Part shown: positions 63,501 to 64,000 of the stretch, piece by piece | How the letters are laid out: each line of letters opens with the position of its first letter | How positions within the stretch are numbered: the stretch's first letter is position 1 | Source of the DNA: Notamacropus eugenii | Lineage: Eukaryota > Chordata > Mammalia > Diprotodontia > Macropodidae | Length of the DNA: 64,000 nt | Reading direction: 5' to 3' | Assembly: GCF_028372415.1 (NCBI RefSeq) | Contig: NC_092878.1 | Coordinates: 31,463,903 to 31,527,902, forward strand | Notes under the pieces: generated by a model | What the model was told of the DNA's origin: nothing | Seen by the model: only the letters and a program-made list of their open reading frames with translations | The model's database searches: none | Position numbers and translations under genes: made by a program

Positions 63501-64000
63501 TTAGTTTGTCTCCCATATGAAATCTCCAGTGTGGAATGAGTCTTATACTTAGGCAGAAGGACTTTATAAGGTGTCTTTCTAATATGAATTCTGTGATGGG
63601 AAATAAGGTCTTGGTAGAGCTGTAAAAAGAGTCAACTTTGAAGTCAAATAACCTAGGTCTGACAACACTAGGTATTTTAAGGCATTTTATCTGTTAGCTT
63701 CAGTTTCCTTACGTGTAAGGGGACTAGATGACCTCTGAGCTTTCTTTCCAGCTGTAAACCCTTGATATTTCCCACATTAAAGCTTCTTTCAAGGACGAAT
63801 CCTAATAGCTTGTAAGTTGCAACCTCTGATGTACATTTGGCAAAACTCCTATTTTATAAGGAGCTACAAAAACTAAAGAATTCAAACAAATAAATTAATC
63901 TTCAATATAAACATCACATTATTTCATACTAATAGTCATTTCCTCTACAACATCTCATGTTTATTATCCCATCCTTCCCACTTGCACAGCTTACTTAAAC
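35313..64000 (-). CDS. TP53BP1: TP53BP1, 3' eleven coding exons (53BP1 from oligomerisation domain to BRCTs), 5' part off the window
   Basis: 53BP1 is the nuclear chromatin reader that binds H4K20me2 and H2AK15ub at DNA breaks and favours end joining. Exons, all minus strand: 62747-62595, 54160-53883, 52884-52735, 52452-52022, 49783-49592, 47080 to about 46870, 45516-45301, 42068-41974, 41571-41372, 36101-35956, 35500-35313. Domains in order: oligomerisation (exon at 62747), GAR motif [11 protein letters not shown] (52884), Tudor 1 (52452), Tudor 2 (49783), UDR and bipartite NLS (47080), BRCT 1-2 (42068 to 35313). Nine exons are clean with matching phases. The Tudor-2 exon lacks its AG acceptor and has an in-frame TAA, and the UDR/NLS exon loses frame and donor at its 3' end. 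Whether this copy makes full-length 53BP1 is therefore doubtful. The N-terminal SQ/TQ-rich exons would lie right of 64000. Confidence 0.94.
35956..36101 (-). CDS. TP53BP1: TP53BP1 exon n-1: BRCT 2
   Basis: Acceptor TTGTAG, (W)[20 protein letters not shown] to HHSVAQNK plus one base, donor GTATCT. Has HPREN where human has QPREN. Confidence 0.94.
36102..36860. other. TP53BP1 intron between BRCT exons, left part
   Basis: No exon, RNA gene or confident repeat seen before the L1 block begins near 36860. Confidence 0.5.
36860..39995 (-). mobile_element. L1 LINE mosaic, reverse orientation, with 5' end at about 39995
   Basis: 37330-37680 is the complement of the L1 ORF2 3' region (AACTATTTTCCCACTTTTCTGC, TAAAAATAATTGAAATTATCC). 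38080-38450 is a pyrimidine-rich inter-ORF stretch. 38500-39130 is ORF1 in complement: a coiled-coil segment on the minus strand ([20 protein letters not shown]) and [12 protein letters not shown]. 39130-39995 is the 5' UTR, ending GACTATCTTCCCAGAATCC. Middle parts are patchy, so it may be more than one insertion. Same strand as TP53BP1. Confidence 0.68.
40130..41255 (+). mobile_element. L2 LINE, long 3' part
   Basis: Best L2 of the window: AAAGTCACCAACGATCTC, TCAGTCCTCATTCCC, GTCTCCTGGTTCTCCTAC, CAGGTGTCACACAGGG, AAGTGCAGGTCTGACCATG, ACTCCAATGGCTCCCTATTG, CTTTCCCAACCCCTC, GACTGTAAGGTCCTAGAGGG and CACTTAATAAATGCTTACTG. Ends near the TP53BP1 BRCT exon at 41372. Confidence 0.9.
41372..41571 (-). 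CDS. TP53BP1: TP53BP1 exon n-2: BRCT 1
   Basis: Acceptor [26 protein letters not shown] through [14 protein letters not shown] to LQEQRILE plus TG of Trp, donor GTAAGG. Almost identical to human; WVHDS is the conserved BRCT tryptophan region. Confidence 0.95.
41974..42068 (-). CDS. TP53BP1: TP53BP1 exon n-3: BRCT 1
   Basis: Acceptor ATGTAG, (E)[20 protein letters not shown] to DFNEAQ, donor GTGAGC; phase 1 to 0. Close to human [20 protein letters not shown]. Confidence 0.94.
42380..42540. repeat. Ancient interspersed repeat, family uncertain
   Basis: AAGAAGTTCTTCCTTATGTC, TAACCTAAATCTCTCCTGC and CCTCTAGTTCTGTCCTCTG, a CR1/L3-associated phrase set in mammals; resembles the right half of 11330-11720. 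Confidence 0.45.
43160..43370 (-). repeat. MIR-type CORE-SINE
   Basis: CTACTTGCCTAAGGTCACAC and AACTAATAAACAGGAGAGC, with a TTTATAAAGTACCTTCC tail. Confidence 0.6.
45301..45516 (-). CDS. TP53BP1: TP53BP1 exon n-4: pre-BRCT and start of BRCT 1
   Basis: Acceptor ACCAG, then [40 protein letters not shown] to [10 protein letters not shown] plus one base; donor GTGAGA. 216 nt, phase 1 to 1. [11 protein letters not shown] begins the first BRCT. Confidence 0.94.
45517..46865. other. TP53BP1 intron between exons n-5 and n-4
   Basis: Apart from the L2 end at 45590 I see no repeat or exon that would supply a missing phase-correcting mini-exon, though a very short one could be overlooked. Confidence 0.4.
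45590..45650 (+). mobile_element. L2 3'-end fragment
   Basis: CACACAGTAGGCACATATAA then ATGTTCGTTAAATTAAATG, a short terminus. Confidence 0.55.
46870..47080 (-). CDS. TP53BP1: TP53BP1 exon n-5: UDR tail and NLS, abnormal 3' end
   Basis: Acceptor TTATAG, (D)[20 protein letters not shown] to [20 protein letters not shown], then SKSAAM and TAA (46868-46866). GKRKL and PAKRG are the two halves of the bipartite NLS. Human continues KSATVKPG and ends in phase 1. Here the only good GT (GTAAAT at 46869) leaves phase 2, which clashes with the next exon. A GC donor (GCAAGT, 46885) after ...KRG would restore phase 1. The exon end is therefore uncertain (46886 or 46870). Confidence 0.8.
47230..49415 (+). 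mobile_element. L1 LINE: 5' UTR, ORF1 and start of ORF2, truncated, broken
   Basis: 5' UTR to about 47575; ORF1 starts [20 protein letters not shown] and continues with a coiled coil (47880-48130). The ORF1 RRM/C-terminal part (48220-48520) reads [50 protein letters not shown]. Inter-ORF region 48650-49150, then the ORF2 endonuclease start (about 49200-49410: VKGWSR-like and VLISDK-like phrases). It stops near 49415, 180 bp from the damaged TP53BP1 Tudor-2 exon. Opposite strand to the gene. Several stops and shifts. Confidence 0.8.
49592..49783 (-). pseudogene. TP53BP1: TP53BP1 exon n-6 (second Tudor domain), acceptor lost and in-frame stop
   Basis: Reads (G)[35 protein letters not shown], then [20 protein letters not shown] to KAADISL plus one base, donor GTAAGA. 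Human has GELYYSIEKEG, so Tyr is TAA (49745-49743). The acceptor dinucleotide at 49785-49784 is AC rather than AG, with no other AG in the preceding 30 or so bases. The exon is 192 nt, phase 1 to 1, so skipping it keeps the frame and removes Tudor 2 plus the UDR start (ADISL). Host exon, otherwise highly conserved. Confidence 0.88.
49784..52021. other. TP53BP1 intron between Tudor exons
   Basis: Other than the L1 end at 50290 and a short SINE scrap at about 50560-50640, nothing identifiable. Confidence 0.45.
50290..50515 (-). mobile_element. L1 3'-end fragment, reverse orientation
   Basis: T-rich start, then CCAATTACATGTAAAGATAG, TTTTGTAAGATTTTGAGTTG, CAATCTGATACAGGTTATAC and GTCATGTTGTGAAAGAAGAA. 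The last phrase also begins the L1 at 54640. Confidence 0.65.
52022..52452 (-). CDS. TP53BP1: TP53BP1 exon n-7: first Tudor domain
   Basis: Acceptor [21 protein letters not shown], then [20 protein letters not shown] and [18 protein letters not shown] to SEDEYFSAG; donor GTAATG. Aromatic-cage residues equivalent to human W1495, Y1502, F1519, D1521 and Y1523 are all present. Phase 2 in, phase 1 out. Confidence 0.95.
52735..52884 (-). CDS. TP53BP1: TP53BP1 exon n-8: GAR motif
   Basis: Acceptor CTGCAG, (S)[20 protein letters not shown] to PPSRTTGT plus two bases, donor [19 protein letters not shown] is the Gly/Arg-rich motif that PRMT1 methylates in human 53BP1. Confidence 0.94.
53245..53460 (+). 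repeat. tRNA-headed CORE-SINE, near full length
   Basis: GGCAGCATGGTGCAGTGGGA head with A/B-box-like parts (GGTTTGAATTCTCGC), core ACTTGGGTAAAGAACC, CAGTTTCTTCATCTGAAAAA and a TCTATGATTCTATG tail. Best SINE of the window. Confidence 0.85.
53883..54160 (-). CDS. TP53BP1: TP53BP1 exon n-9: Ser-rich linker
   Basis: Acceptor [26 protein letters not shown] through a serine-rich tract to TRGGPGKL plus two bases, donor GTGCAG. Disordered linker; ends within the Ser codon completed by the next exon. Confidence 0.93.
54345..54470 (+). mobile_element. L1 5'-terminal fragment
   Basis: GGTTCTGGGAAGATGGCAAA and CTCTCCAAATTTCCTCC match the complement of the L1 5' end at about 39990. Confidence 0.55.
54480..55605 (-). 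mobile_element. L1 LINE 3' part, reverse orientation, broken
   Basis: T-rich end at 54480, then ORF2 C-terminal region on the minus strand: [58 protein letters not shown], then [20 protein letters not shown], all standard L1 ORF2 signatures. One frame change splits the region. It abuts an L1 5' part in opposite orientation at about 55605. Confidence 0.85.
55606..56410 (+). mobile_element. L1 LINE 5' UTR and ORF1 start, inverted partner of 39080-39860
   Basis: Complement of the L1 block at 39080-39860. An 80-codon open stretch at 55861-56103 ([20 protein letters not shown]...) recurs at 39612-39370 with only three residue differences, so the two copies are close relatives. The stretch is 5' UTR, not a gene. 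Confidence 0.75.
56950..57330 (+). mobile_element. L2 LINE fragment
   Basis: TTCAAAGTTTGGCTCAAGC, ACACAAGGCTTTTCATGATT and TCTTTAGGACAAAATGTAAAC follow L2 tail order. Confidence 0.5.
57428..57526. repeat. (GA)n microsatellite
   Basis: Nearly 100 bp of GA with a few GGGA and ACAG interruptions; pure purine on the plus strand. Confidence 0.97.
58040..58165 (-). repeat. MIR-type CORE-SINE
   Basis: CTCACTTTACAAATGAGGCC, CAGAGACGTGAAATGACC and GGCAGAGCCAGGGTCTAGCC. Confidence 0.65.
58400..58560 (+). repeat. CORE-SINE fragment
   Basis: AACTTGGAATCAGAAGACC, TAAGCTTGAGCCCCACC and GTGTAAAATGGAGACGATC. Confidence 0.6.
58848..58888. repeat. (GGAA)n-like purine run
   Basis: AGGGAGAGAAGGAAGGAAAG then AAGGAAGGAAGC. 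Confidence 0.8.
59285..59425 (+). repeat. tRNA-headed CORE-SINE
   Basis: CTCTGCCACTTATTACCTGTG, GGCAAGTCATGTAACC, CCTCAGTTTCCCTATC and AAAAGATGAAGGGACC. Confidence 0.7.
59650..59810 (-). repeat. MIR-type CORE-SINE
   Basis: TTCCATTTTACAGATGAGGA, AATGAGGCTTAGAGC and CAAATCCAGGTCTTTTGACTC. Confidence 0.7.
60810..60920 (+). repeat. tRNA-headed SINE head
   Basis: CATGGCATGCTGGGCAGAGC, GAGGTTCCAGTCCCCGC and ATTGGCCGGATGACCCC. Confidence 0.65.
60950..61130 (+). mobile_element. Old L1 ORF2 fragment
   Basis: CAAATACTTTTCAGAAGAAG and CACCCCAAATTGCTAATATGG resemble the L1 ORF2 C-terminal region (NRQFSEEE / L-N motif). Confidence 0.45.
61765..61970 (+). repeat. tRNA-headed CORE-SINE, near full length
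   Basis: GGCAGCCTAGAGTGGTGAAA head, CACTTAACCTCTTCTCAGG, TTTCCTCATCTGTACAATC, TTGGACTTGATGGCCTC and a CTGTGATTCTCTGA tail. Confidence 0.8.
62020..62200 (+). repeat. CORE-SINE, diverged
   Basis: GATTCCAATCCTGTTTTATT, TACCTGTGCGACCTAAAAGC and TTGGATGATCTCTTGAG. Confidence 0.55.
62330..62400 (-). repeat. SINE fragment
   Basis: AAGGGACAAGTTCAGGGCCA and CACAGCAGTACCAGGAC. Confidence 0.5.
62595..62747 (-). CDS. TP53BP1: TP53BP1 exon n-10: oligomerisation domain
   Basis: Acceptor TTATAG, then [20 protein letters not shown] to [11 protein letters not shown], donor GTAATA; 51 codons, phase 0. [20 protein letters not shown] corresponds to human residues of about 1231-1270, needed for 53BP1 self-association. 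Confidence 0.95.
63225..63370 (-). repeat. MIR-type CORE-SINE
   Basis: AGATAAAAGGACTTGTTTGAGG, TCGCATGGCTGGTACG and AACCCAGGCTTACCTGACTC. Confidence 0.6.
63620..63780 (+). repeat. CORE-SINE
   Basis: AACTTTGAAGTCAAATAACC, CAGTTTCCTTACGTGTAAGG and GACTAGATGACCTCTGAGC. Confidence 0.6.

Noticed and set aside
1-64000. CRISPR array, tRNA, rRNA or prokaryotic operon
   Set aside because: No spaced direct repeats, no complete tRNA cloverleaf (the tRNA-like heads belong to SINEs), and the intron-rich vertebrate genes exclude a bacterial origin.

Overview
The window is vertebrate nuclear DNA and most likely marsupial. Three intron-rich genes can be read exon by exon against remembered human proteins. 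The space between exons is filled with L1, L2, tRNA-headed CORE/MIR-type SINEs and a fold-back hAT MITE, a repeat mix that fits an opossum- or Australian-marsupial-like genome. I cannot name the species. Gene order and strands match the human 15q15.3 block ZSCAN29 / TUBGCP4 / TP53BP1.

Layout. Positions 1-4254, minus strand: the 5' coding half of ZSCAN29 (SCAN exon, linker exon, first Myb/SANT-like exon); the second Myb exon and zinc fingers would lie left of position 1. About 4240-5990: a CpG island holding a head-to-head promoter with ETS, SP1 and two ZNF143/SBS-like motifs. Positions 5571-33189, plus strand: all 18 coding exons of TUBGCP4 (GCP4, a gamma-tubulin ring complex subunit), 666 codons plus stop, with every splice phase consistent. 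Positions 35313 to beyond 64000, minus strand: the 3' eleven coding exons of TP53BP1 (53BP1), from the oligomerisation domain through the GAR motif, tandem Tudor, UDR, NLS and BRCT pair. TUBGCP4 and TP53BP1 converge tail to tail with about 2.1 kb between stop codons.

The most unusual result is a set of disabling changes in otherwise well conserved host exons. TUBGCP4 exon 11 has TGA in place of a conserved Arg codon (codon 365, near the boundary between the two halves of GCP4). The TP53BP1 Tudor-2 exon has AC where its acceptor AG should be, plus an in-frame TAA in place of a conserved Tyr. The next TP53BP1 exon (UDR/NLS) loses its frame and its normal donor at its 3' end. Both TP53BP1 exons are phase 1-1, so skipping either keeps the frame. 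A minus-Tudor-2 isoform, a decaying duplicated locus, or base errors in this sequence could each explain the pattern.

Introns hold several L1 copies in both orientations (26.4-32.4, 36.9-40.0, 47.2-49.4 and 54.3-56.4 kb), many L2 3' ends, about two dozen SINEs, three copies of one hAT MITE (one nested in an older repeat), and GA, CA and TG microsatellites. I saw no tRNA or rRNA gene and no CRISPR array. Human comparisons are from memory, and repeat family names are recognition by eye, not a database search.
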